A DNA stretch of 64,000 nt from the NCBI RefSeq assembly GCF_026626665.1, contig NZ_JAPNKE010000002.1, forward strand, positions 11,304,001 through 11,368,000. The letters are read 5' to 3'. Positions 38,171-46,285 of the stretch are shown here, piece by piece. The notes beneath the pieces are model-generated. The model did no database searches. It saw only the letters and a list, made by a program, of their open reading frames with translations, and had not been told where the DNA came from. Source of the DNA: Nannocystis pusilla (lineage in GTDB: Bacteria; Myxococcota_A; Polyangia; Nannocystales; Nannocystaceae). The position numbers and the translations under genes were made by a program. Position 1 is the first letter of the stretch. Each line of letters starts with the position of its first letter.

Positions 38171-39556
38171 TCACCACCAGTTCAGGTGGAAGCGCTGGGC
38201 GCCGGTGCCGTTGCAGTCGTAGTGCCACAGCTGGACGCCGTCGGCGGTGCTGCTGCTCGGCACGTCCATGCAGCGGTCCTTCATGCCGCGGAACGAGCCG
38301 TTCCACTCGAGGCGCCACTTCTCGCTGTCGCCGCCGTCGCACTTCCAGATGTGGTGGCGGTCGCCGAGGTTGCCGTTGCCGCCCTCGATGTCGTAGCAAT
38401 AGGCGGTGTTGCCGGCCGAGCGCAGCTGGCCCTCGCCGGTGTAGATCCACGCCTGGTTGGGGTCGCCGTTGCACGACCACTGGATGATGTCGGTGCCGTT
38501 GGAGTAGGCGCCGTTCCACACGTCGACGCACTTGTTGCTGTTGTCGTTGACCATCTGGAACTGGACCGGCACCGAGCCGCGCAGGCCGACCAGCGGGATC
38601 TTGTCGTCGAAGGTGTCGGCGTTGCCGCGGCTGATCATCGAGGCGCCCCAGCCGATCGCCAGGTACATGCGCCAGTACTCGTCGTACTCGTAGTCGTGGC
38701 TCCACAGGTTCATCAACTGGCGGTTGGCGTCGGCGCGAGCGGCGATGCTGTCCCAGCCGTCCGGCGAGCCGACGTTGCCGCAGATCACCCACTTGTTGGT
38801 GTCGTATTCGTCGAAGTCGTTGGCGTTGCCCCACCAGTCGAAGTCGGCCGGGCTGTCGGCGTTGGGACAGACGAAGAAGTTGGCGTTGTAGTTGTAGCGG
38901 CGGACGTAGTTCTCCTGATAGTCGTTCTTGTCGCCGGTCGGTCCGCCCATGATGAGGACGATGATCTTACCCTGCAGCGCGCTCAGCGACGGCCAGCCGT
39001 GGAAGTAGACGCCCTGGCGCGGGCCGTCGTAGCCGGTGAAGGCGCGCAGCTCGTTGGGGCGGTACAGCTTGCTGCCGAACACCTCGGCCACCTGCGCGTG
39101 CAGTTCGTCGTACTGCGCGTCGCCCCAGGCGTACGGGCTGATCGCCTTGAGATCGATCTGCACCGTGATCGGCAGGTGGCCGGGGTTGTAGTCGCTCCAG
39201 TTGCGGATATCGTGCAGACAGTCGCGCAGGTAGCCGCCCTGACCCCAGCGACAGTTGTTGCCGGTGTCGCTGTCCAAGAAGTCGTGCTTGACCGGGAACT
39301 GCTTGACCCCTCCCACCTGCTTGTATTCGTGAATGTCGAGCTCGAGCGCATAGAAGCCGTCCCACAGGGCATAATCGAGGTTGGGGTGCTCGGCGGTCTT
39401 TTGATAGGTGTTGTGCGGGCGGGCGAAGTACACGTCGCTGTACGAGTCGCTCCACCAGAAGTCGAGGGCGTCGGGCGCGTCCGCGTGGGCGGTGACAGGA
39501 ACGGCAGCGAGGGTGAGGCCGGCGAGCAAGGAGAGGGCGCAGATCTTGGAGTGCAT
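38171..39556 (-). CDS. Secreted PI-PLC-like phosphodiesterase with ricin-type lectin domain
   Basis: This 461-residue protein has a Sec signal ending TAHADA (start ATG 39556, AAGG upstream). Residues about 27-320 resemble calcium-dependent phosphatidylinositol phospholipase C: FARPHNTYQ with the first catalytic His, then LELDIHEYK with Glu, Asp and the second His region. The C-terminal ~135 residues form a ricin B-type beta-trefoil with three QxW-like units (QAWIYTGEGQ, EKWRLEWNG, QRFHLNWW) and paired Cys (CVDVWNG, CYDIEGG, CMDVPSS). The lectin part probably binds sugars on prey or cell surfaces, and the catalytic part cleaves inositol phospholipids. Fits a predator's secretome (inference). 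Confidence 0.88.
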   Translation of the reverse strand: MHSKICALSLLAGLTLAAVPVTAHADAPDALDFWWSDSYSDVYFARPHNTYQKTAEHPNLDYALWDGFYALELDIHEYKQVGGVKQFPVKHDFLDSDTGNNCRWGQGGYLRDCLHDIRNWSDYNPGHLPITVQIDLKAISPYAWGDAQYDELHAQVAEVFGSKLYRPNELRAFTGYDGPRQGVYFHGWPSLSALQGKIIVLIMGGPTGDKNDYQENYVRRYNYNANFFVCPNADSPADFDWWGNANDFDEYDTNKWVICGNVGSPDGWDSIAARADANRQLMNLWSHDYEYDEYWRMYLAIGWGASMISRGNADTFDDKIPLVGLRGSVPVQFQMVNDNSNKCVDVWNGAYSNGTDIIQWSCNGDPNQAWIYTGEGQLRSAGNTAYCYDIEGGNGNLGDRHHIWKCDGGDSEKWRLEWNGSFRGMKDRCMDVPSSSTADGVQLWHYDCNGTGAQRFHLNWW

Positions 39557-40024
39557 AAGGACCTTGAGGAGGCGAAGGGTGGGGTGATTCGGACGGAGCT
39601 CCGCCGGTCCGCGCGCGCGGCGGACGAGCGCCGGCGGACGAATTCGAGGGGGGACCGTCACGGGGCCGGCGCGCGCGTCGATATGTGCGCGCGCCGAACC
39701 GCGGAGCGCCGCGGCAGCGGGGCGAGCCTTCGCCCCCCGGATGCCGCGGCCGGAAGGTGAGTGTCGCCGACGGCGGCCGCGGATCACGAGGGCCGCGGCG
39801 AGCGGGCAGGGTCAGGGGTGCCGGTGCCGGTGAGCACGCGCATCGACAATTTTTGCCGGCGGTGAAACCGGCGCGGACGGGCGAATCGAGGGCCCGCTCG
39901 CAGTTTCACGGAGCGCCAGGGGATGACGCGCGTCCCGAGCTCGACGTCCTCGCTCCTCGGGGGACCGAGCGCCGCTCGCTTGGAGCCACCATCCCGGCTC
40001 AAGCCGACCCGCACGCGCCGTGAA
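39557..40024. other. Intergenic region upstream of the phospholipase gene
   Basis: It should hold the promoter of the minus-strand phospholipase-lectin gene; GGAGG at 39564-39572 is too far from the ATG to be its ribosome site. No CATG-N10 repeat, hairpin or credible gene was seen. Confidence 0.35.
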
Positions 40025-41024
40025 TCATCCGCGCTCGCTGCTGCGACGCGCTTGACGTTCGACGCGGGCCAGCAGCTCGTGGTCGTCGAGGCGGCGGGCG
40101 ATCGCGTGGGCGCGGGCGCGGGCGAGGTCGCCTTCGGGCTGACCCTGGATGCGGGCGACCAGCAGCAGGCCCATCGCGCGCAGGCGCGTGTAGCCGCCGT
40201 CGCCGGCGTGCTCGCAGGCTCGCAGGGCCAGGCGCAGGGCCTCGTCGGAGCGGCCGGCGCGGAGGCAGCCGAAGGCGAGGCCGGCGTCGCGGCGATAGCT
40301 GGCGAACGGGTGGACGTCGCTCGCGGGCAGCGACTCGAACAGCGCCAGCGCGGCGGCGTGATCGCCGGCGCGGTTCAACTGATAGGCGCGCTGATCGACG
40401 ACGCGCGCGCGGAAGCAGGCCGCGTCGGCGGGCCCCAGCGCGGCGGCGGCGAGGGTGGCCTCGACGGCGTCGAGAGCCGCGAGCACGGGCTCGCCGCGCT
40501 GGCTGGCCGCGTAGGCCTGGACCAGCGCGAGCTCGACGCGGGCGTCGTCGTGGCCGGCGAGGCCGGCGAGCGCGGCGGCGGCCTTCACCAGCTGCGCCGA
40601 CGCATCGTCGAGCGCGCGCGCTCGCAGGGCGCAGCTGGCGTGGCCGAGGTGCAGCCACACACGCGCGCGAGGTCGACACCGGCGGCCGGTCCCACAGCCG
40701 CAGCTGGTCGACGCACAGCGGCAGCGGCAGGTCGCCGAACGGGCTGTGATAGAGCCCCATCCAGCGCACGCGCGACTCGACCGAGGCGGGCACGCCGAAG
40801 ACCCGCAGCAGCCGCTGGCCCCATATTCCTCCGTCGAGCTGGCCGCGCTGCCGCAGCCGCCGCAGGGCGCGCTCGATCGAGGCCACGTCGTCGCCAGGGG
40901 CCTGCTCGATCAGCTTCCACGCGACCGCGGCGAGCGTGCCGTGCTGCTCGATCAGCGCCGCCAGCAGGTCACCCCAGGTGAAGCCCGCGGCTTGTCCGGA
41001 ATCTTGTCCGCCCTCGTCGGCCAC
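40025..41024 (-). CDS. TPR-type cytoplasmic protein, frameshifted at a CA/CG run
   Basis: The N-terminal ~120 residues (WGDLLAALIEQHGTLAAVAW, IERALRRLRQRGQLDGG) look like a helical or HTH-like domain. The remainder is a row of TPR-like helices (RARVVDQRAYQLNRAGDHAA, EALRLALRACEHAGDGG). The frame breaks at the dinucleotide run 40656-40669; one extra CG or CA unit joins STSRA to VWLHLGHASCALR and gives 333 residues. The GTG at 41024 is preferred; a TATAGT box lies 10 bp upstream, so the mRNA could be nearly leaderless. Unknown function. Confidence 0.65.
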
Positions 41025-41080
41025 GCCGGCACTATACCTGGCCGCGAAAGGAAGCTTGGCGTTTCGGAGCAAGCACGACC

Positions 41081-41656
41081 ATGTCCGAAGTCATTACCCG
41101 CTACCTCGTCGTCGACCTCGAGGCGACCTGCGACGACCACGGGGCCCTGCCGCGCGAGGAGAGCGAGATCATCGAGATCGGCGCCGTCCTGGTCGACGGC
41201 GCCACGCTGGAGCCGATCGCCGAGTTCCAGACCTTCGTCCGCCCGCTCGTCCACCCGCGGCTGTCGCCGTTCTGCACCGAGCTGACGACGATCACCCAGG
41301 CCGACGTGGCCCGCGCGCCGACGTTCAAGATCGTCGCGCCGAAGCTGGCCGCGTTCGGCCAGGGCGCGCTGTTCTGCTCGTGGGGCGGCTACGACCGCAA
41401 CCAGCTCGAGCGCGACGCCCGGCGCGCCGGCGTCCGTGCGCCGCTGGGGCCGCGCCACCTGAACCTGAAGGAGGCGTTCGCCCGGGCCGCGGGCGAGGGC
41501 CAGAGCGGCACCTACGGGGCGCTGCGGCGCGTGGGCCTGAAGCCGACGGGCACGCACCACCGCGGCATCGACGACGCGCGGAACATCGCCCGGCTGCTGC
41601 CGTACGCGCTGGGCCGGGCGGCGATCGGCGCCGGCCACGAACGGAGGCCGCGATGA
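41081..41656 (+). CDS. DEDDh 3'-5' exonuclease (ERI-1/KapD type)
   Basis: This 191-residue protein has the exo motifs: ExoI YLVVDLEATCDD (Asp, Glu), an ExoII-like region YDRNQLERDARRAG, and ExoIII HHRGIDDARNIARLL (His and Asp). The spacing and the IIEIGAVLVD strand fit the ERI-1-like branch, which trims RNA 3' ends. The last four bases, ATGA, overlap the start of a second DEDDh gene, so the two are translationally coupled. Cytoplasmic; no signal. Confidence 0.88.
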   Translation: MSEVITRYLVVDLEATCDDHGALPREESEIIEIGAVLVDGATLEPIAEFQTFVRPLVHPRLSPFCTELTTITQADVARAPTFKIVAPKLAAFGQGALFCSWGGYDRNQLERDARRAGVRAPLGPRHLNLKEAFARAAGEGQSGTYGALRRVGLKPTGTHHRGIDDARNIARLLPYALGRAAIGAGHERRPR

Positions 41657-42125
41657 GCCGCGAGAAGCTGTGGATCATGGTCGACGTCGAGACGTCGGGG
41701 CCGATCCTCGGCCGCCACTCGCTCACCGAGCTCGGCGCCGTCGTCGGCTCGGCGGAGCGCGGGGTGATCGATCGCTTCGAGGTGCTCATCGCGCCGCTCT
41801 CGGACGAGGTGATCACCAGCCGCGGCTCGTTCGCGCGGGCCAGGACGTCGGGCCTGCCGCCCGCGGAGGCGATGCGCAAGTTCGCGGCGTGGACGCTGCC
41901 GCACCGCGAGCGCCGGGCCGCGTTCATCGCCCGCCCGGCCGCCTTCGACTGGCCGTGGATCGTCTGGTACGCGTGGACTTTCCTCGGCGAGAACCCGTTC
42001 GGGTTCAAGGCGGTGTGCGCGTCGTCGTGGTTCGAGGCCCGCGGCCGCAGCTTCCGCGTCGACCTGCCGCACCGCGCGGTCGACGACGCGGACATCCAGT
42101 GCGCCACTTCCTCGCCCACGCGTGA
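41653..42125 (+). CDS. Second DEDDh-family exonuclease, frameshift near 3' end
   Basis: The ATG overlaps the TGA of the first exonuclease gene and is served by GGAGG at 41643-41647. ExoI is IMVDVETSGPILG and ExoIII is PHRAVDDADIQ, so this is a second, diverged DEDDh protein (corrected length 157). At 42099 one C is missing compared with the duplicate copy at 43094-43239, where CAGCTGCGCCAC gives DIQLRHFLAHA and stop. Without correction the frame runs on through the CATG-N10 repeat to 42210. The duplicate thus shows the original end. Confidence 0.82.
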
Positions 42126-42160
42126 GGCGGGCGACGGCGTCGTCTCGATGGAGATCAAGA

Positions 42161-42217
42161 CATGTCTTCGTGAGCACGACCCCCGCGCTCACATCGTGCA
42201 CATGTCATAGTCGCATG
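42161..42217. repeat. CATG-N10 units at the 3' end of the exonuclease operon
   Basis: CATG TCTTCGTGAG CACG (42161-42178), then a looser CATG TCATAGTCG CATG (42201-42217, 9-bp spacer). The second lies within the 3' coding end of the minus-strand lipoprotein gene. Confidence 0.65.
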
Positions 42218-42827
42218 TGCCGTACGTGTACCCGTAGTGGCAGAGGCCCGTCTCTGGATCGAACGTGCTCGACGTCAGGGTCCTCGTGCGCACCCGACCG
42301 AGGCCGCAGCCGATGCAGGTCTGGGTGCCCGGCCCCAGGCAAGGCGGCGCGAGCAGGCCCTCCGGCGCGCTCGAGAGCAGGTCGCCGGCGCCGCCGAGCG
42401 CCGGGACGAAAGCGATGCAGTCCTCGCCTTCGCACGACTCGCCGGCCTCGCGCAGGTTGACGTGCGCCGTCGGGCTCTCGCCGTCACAGGTCGCCTCGAG
42501 CACCGGTGCCACGAAGCTGCGGTTCCCGAGTTGCAGCGGAGCGATGAGGATCTGGGAGACGCGCGCGTCGCCGTCGCACTCGAGGGCGGCGCGCTGCTCG
42601 TCGCTGAGCGCGAGCTCGACGACCTCGCCGTCGGCGAGCTCGATTGCGGGCGAACCGGCGAGCTTCAGCGACATGCCGGCGACCGGATCCTCGGCACCCT
42701 CGAGGTTGGGGGTGTAAGCGGCGAGGCTCGCGGCGGCCGGATCTCCCGCGTCGCAGCCGGGCACGGCGAGCAGTCCGGCGAGCAGGGTGGTCAGCGCGAC
42801 GAAACTACGAACATTGGCATTGAGCAT
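42189..42827 (-). CDS. Lipoprotein of unknown function
   Basis: This 212-residue protein has signal MLNANVRSFVALTTLLAGLL, lipobox AVPGC. An extracytoplasmic domain follows with EVVELALSDEQRAALECDGD and a C-terminal Cys-rich hairpin (CLGPGTQTCIGCGLGRV, CHYGYTYGTCDYDMCTM). The last residues DYDMCTM are encoded by the CATG-N10-like repeat. The gene is framed by two copies of the exonuclease 3' end, so it may have moved with, or been bypassed by, that duplication. No family recognised. Confidence 0.72.
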   Translation of the reverse strand: MLNANVRSFVALTTLLAGLLAVPGCDAGDPAAASLAAYTPNLEGAEDPVAGMSLKLAGSPAIELADGEVVELALSDEQRAALECDGDARVSQILIAPLQLGNRSFVAPVLEATCDGESPTAHVNLREAGESCEGEDCIAFVPALGGAGDLLSSAPEGLLAPPCLGPGTQTCIGCGLGRVRTRTLTSSTFDPETGLCHYGYTYGTCDYDMCTM

Positions 42828-43093
42828 GATCGATCTGTCTTTCCGGGGTGAGATGAACGCCGCGGCGTCGACCGCGACGCCACCTGCGTTGCAGAACGCG
42901 TACCAACGACACCGCTCGGCCATACGCGGACCCTTGGCCGCGTTCGCCACGGGCAGTGGCCTGTCAGGCCACTCCGCCGCGATGTGTGGCGTCGCAGTCG
43001 ACAGCCGCCTCGCGCTCGCGGACCGCCACAGACGCTCGTAGACGGCGCCGGGCCGACCGTCCTGCGCGTGTCCGTCATTCACCGCGCACCGCA
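42828..43093. other. Upstream region of the lipoprotein gene
   Basis: Probable promoter region for the minus-strand lipoprotein gene at 42827. No coding frame of conviction and no CATG-N10 unit in it. Confidence 0.3.
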
Positions 43094-43239
43094 TGTGCGC
43101 GTCGTCGTGGTTCCGCGTCGACCTGCCGCACCGCGCGGTCGACGACGCTGACATCCAGCTGCGCCACTTCCTCGCCCACGCGTGAAGCGGGCGATGGCGT
43201 CGTCTCGATGGAGATCGAGACATGTCTTCGTGAGCATGT
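43094..43239 (+). repeat. Duplicate of the exonuclease 3' end plus repeat
   Basis: About 146 bp match 42014-42179: the last 40 codons of the second exonuclease, its TGA and the first CATG-N10 unit. The copy lacks 21 bp (in frame) after GTGGTTC and retains a C that the first copy has lost. The two copies lie in direct orientation about 1.08 kb apart, on either side of the minus-strand lipoprotein gene. Confidence 0.88.
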
Positions 43240-43266
43240 CCTTATGAGCATGGTGCGAAGTGCATG
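43221..43266. repeat. CATG-N10 array, three spacers
   Basis: CATG at 43221, 43235, 43249 and 43263, exact 14-bp period; spacers TCTTCGTGAG, TCCTTATGAG and GTGCGAAGTG. Its first unit is part of the duplicated exonuclease tail, but here the array has three spacers instead of one, so units were gained or lost after duplication. Confidence 0.88.
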
Positions 43267-43303
43267 GCGCGGGACCTCGTGCCGATCCAGGTCTCGAAAA
43301 TAA

Positions 43304-43368
43304 CCTGCCCCGAAGGACATGCTCTGAACGGGTGTTCGCCTTGCTCGTGGGCTGTCCTGAAGGACAGG
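43304..43368. repeat. Two CATG-N10 units
   Basis: CCTG CCCCGAAGGA CATG (43304-43321) and GCTG TCCTGAAGGA CAGG (43351-43368). The second has the consensus spacer with both boundary tetramers changed in a compensating way (GCTG/CAGG still pair at three positions). Confidence 0.75.
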
Positions 43369-43400
43369 CGTGCGAGTCGGCCGATTCGTCGCCCGATGGT

Positions 43401-44265
43401 TCAGGGCGCGCGGCGGGCGTCGCCGGTGGCCTCGGCGACGGCCTCTTTAAACTGGCGCGGACGGTGACGTCGGTCCACGCGGCGGCGGACGATGCCAGCG
43501 ACGCGGCGACGCGGGGGCGGATGCCGGTGAGCACGACGCGCGCCGAGCAGCCGGAGGGCCTGGGCGACCTTCAGCAGGCCCGCGGCGGCGGCCTCGTCGA
43601 GCTCGCCTACGCCGGTGACGTCGACGATCGCCACGCGCGCGCGCAGCGGCGATGCCGTTCAGGAGAGTGTCTTGCGCGTGCTCGAGGAGCGCCGCGTCGA
43701 GCCGGCCGATCAGCGGCATCACGAGGATGTCGTCGCCGATCGGGATGAGCGGCGTCGACAGCCGCAGCAGGGCGGCCTCGTGCTCGCGCAGGCGCTCTTG
43801 CTGGCGCAGGTTGTCGCGCAGGGCCTGCTCGTGGCGCACGTCGTCGGTGATCTCGCGGACCACGAGGAGGACGGTGTCGGCGCCGAGGGGCGAGGCGTTG
43901 GCGCTGAACCACAGCTCCTCGCCGGCGATCGTGCGGCTGTAGACGTTGTTGAGCATGCGGCGCTCGGCGAGGACGCGCCGGATGCCGGCGACGAAGGCGT
44001 CGGCCTCGGCGGCGGGCAAGGCGTCGTGCATGGTCTTGCCGAGGAGCCGGGGGTCGGGCTTGTGGCGGGCTTCGGAGGCGGTCTCCGGCACGCGCAAATA
44101 GCGGCCGTCGCGGTCGACGATCAGCACCGCGTCGGTCATCGCCGAGAACATGGCCCGCTGCTCGGCCTCGGAGTCGCGCAGGGTCGTGACCTCGGCCTCG
44201 AGCTCGCGGACGCGTCGGCGCAGGCGCGCGAGCTCGGCGAGGGGGGTCTCGGCGGCGTCAGTCAT
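43401..44265 (-). CDS. PAS-STAS signalling protein (RsbR-like), three frame breaks
   Basis: A coiled-coil start (LARLRRRVRELEAEVTTLRD), a PAS domain at about 35-160 (MFSAMTDAVLIVDRDGRYL), a linker helix, and a STAS domain (IPIGDDILVMPLIGRLDAAL, then VAIVDVTGVGELDEAAAAGL). STAS proteins of the RsbR group act in stressosomes and partner-switching. The STAS half is broken at three places: CG runs 43634-43644 and 43537-43543 (one CG unit short each) and TTT at 43446-43448 (one base short). Adding those 5 bases gives exactly 290 codons ending EAVAEATGDARRAP. The related STAS at the end of the kinase gene 50683-55753 supports this reading. Confidence 0.78.
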
Positions 44266-44367
44266 GCGCGCGCCGACTGTAGCGCAAGCGCGCCTGGGGC
44301 TCATACCCGGCGCTCCCGGCGTGCAGCGACTTGCCGGCGCGCCCGGCCCGGACCAAACCTCGCGCGC

Positions 44368-46198
44368 GTGCTCGATCTCGTCCTCGTCCTCGCCTTCGTC
44401 GCCTACTCGGTGAGCGCGGGCCTGCGGGCGCGGCGGCTGGCCTCGCGCGACCTGGGCGAGTTCTTCCTCGCCGGTCGCACCCTGCGCGGCTGGCAAGCGG
44501 GCGCCAGCATGGCGGCGACGCAATTCGCCGCCGACACGCCGCTGCTGGTCACCGGGCTGGTGGCGGCCGGGGGGCTGTCGCGGCTGTGGCTGCTGTGGAT
44601 CTACGGGCTGTCGTTCCTGCTGCTGGCGTACGTGTTCGCGGGGCCGTGGCGGCGCGCGCGGGTGCTGACCGACGCGGAGCTGGTCGAGCTGCGCTACGGC
44701 GGCCGCGGGGCGCTGGCGCTGCGCGCCTGCAAGGCGCTCTACTACGGCGGGGTGCTGAACGGGGCGGCCCTGGCGATGGTGGTGGTCGGCGCGGTGCGCT
44801 TCACCGAGGTGTTCATGCCGTGGCACGCGTGGCTGCCCGAGGCGTGGTTCTCGCCGGTGCTGTCGAGCGTGCGCGCGTTCGGCGGAGAGTTCGTCGCCAT
44901 CGGCGGGGCCGCGCCCGACGTCGCCGGCGCCGACGCGCTGCTCAGCCTCGTGATGTTGCTCGGCTTCACCGCGCTCTACTCGCTCACGGGGGGCCTGCGC
45001 GCGGTGGTCGCGACCGACGTGTTGCAGCTCGCCATCATGCTGGTGGGCACGGCGCTGTACGCCGGGGCGGTGCTGGCGGCGGTGGGCGGGCCGGAGCAGA
45101 TCACCGCGGCGCTGGTGGCCGGCCACGGCGAGGCGCAGGCGCATCAATGGCTGTCCCTTTGGCCAGGTGACGAGGCCGGCCCGGCGCTGCTGGTGGTGCT
45201 GGTGCTGCCGTGGCTGTTCCAGGCCAGCGCCGACGGCACCGGCTACCTGGCCCAGCGCTGCATGGCCTGCACCGACGAGGCCGAGGCCCGGCGCGCGGGG
45301 CTGGTGTTCGCGTGGCTGCAGATCGCGGTCCGCAGCGTGCCGTGGGTGATCACCGCGCTCGGGCTCCTGGTGCTGCTGCCCCGGGGCCCGGCGCGGTCGA
45401 CGTCGCCGCGCGCGAGCAGACGTTCGTGCAAGGCATCGACCTGCTGCTGTCCCCGGGCGCGCGCGGCCTGATGCTGGTGGCGATGTTGGCGGCGCTGGCG
45501 TCGACGATCGACACTCACCTCAATTGGGGCGCGAGCTACTGGAGTCACGACATTTACGGCCGGCTGTGGTGCGAGGCGCTGTGCGGGCGCAAGCCATCGG
45601 GCCGCGACTGGTGTGGGTGGCGCGCCTGGCCAACGTGGCCCTGCTGGCGGTGGCGCTGATCCTGGCGGCGCGGATCGGATCGATCCAGGCGGCGTGGCAC
45701 GTCAGCCTGCTGTTCGGGGCCGGGATCGGCGCGGTGCTGATCCTGCGCTGGCTGTGGGAGCGCATCAATCTGTGGTGCGAGTTCGCGGCGATCGCCCTGA
45801 GCCTGGTGCTGGCGCCGGCGCTGCTCGCCTGGTCCGACGACGCGCACTGGCGACTGGCGGTGATGGCGGTGGCGTCGACGGCGATCACGACGATCGTGGC
45901 GCTGCTCACCGGGCCGAGCGACCCGGACGCGCGGCTCGAGTTCTACCGCCGCGCGCGCCCGCTGGGCTTCTGGGGCCGCACCGCCGCGGCCGCGGGCGAC
46001 GAGCCGGGGGCGCCCCGGCGAGCCCTCGCGCGCGCGCTCGGCCACGTGGTCCGCGACGGGCTGGCGCTGTACCTGGCGCTCTACGGGGCGATCCGGCTGC
46101 TGTTCCCGCTGCCCGGGGCGGGTCGCGTGGTGGCCCTCGCGGCGCTCGCGGTCTCGGGCGGGCTGGTGCTGTGGTCGCGCAAGCAGCCGGTCGATTGA
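44368..46198 (+). CDS. Sodium/solute symporter family protein, two frame breaks
   Basis: The GTG at 44368 opens a membrane protein with about 13 helices. SSS-family marks are LASRDLGEFFLAGRTLRGW, a GASMAATQFAADTP stretch and TALYSLTGGLRAVVATDVLQ. These transporters use Na+ to import sugars, amino acids or vitamins; the substrate cannot be told. The frame breaks at the C4 run 45379-45382 (one C more gives LLPPGPGAVDVAAREQTF) and the GGG at 45599-45601 (one G more gives KPSGPRLVWVARLANVAL). Corrected length is 610 residues. It is divergent from the PAS-STAS gene, with 102 bp between. Confidence 0.85.
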
Positions 46199-46221
46199 TG
46201 CGGGGGAGTATGAGGTCGGTT

Positions 46222-46275
46222 CATATGTCCCGAGGGACATATAATGTTAACATATGTCCCGAGAGACATATTATG
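46222..46275. repeat. CATATG-type variant pair of the CATG-N10 repeat
   Basis: TATG TCCCGAGGGA CATA (46224-46241) and TATG TCCCGAGAGA CATA (46253-46270). The change of CATG to TATG/CATA is compensated on both arms and extends the stem to CATATGTCCC/GGGACATATA. The pair lies between the convergent symporter and histidine kinase genes. The AT-rich joint TAATGTTAA is unusual in this genome. Confidence 0.85.
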
Positions 46276-46285
46276 ATTAGAAGTG

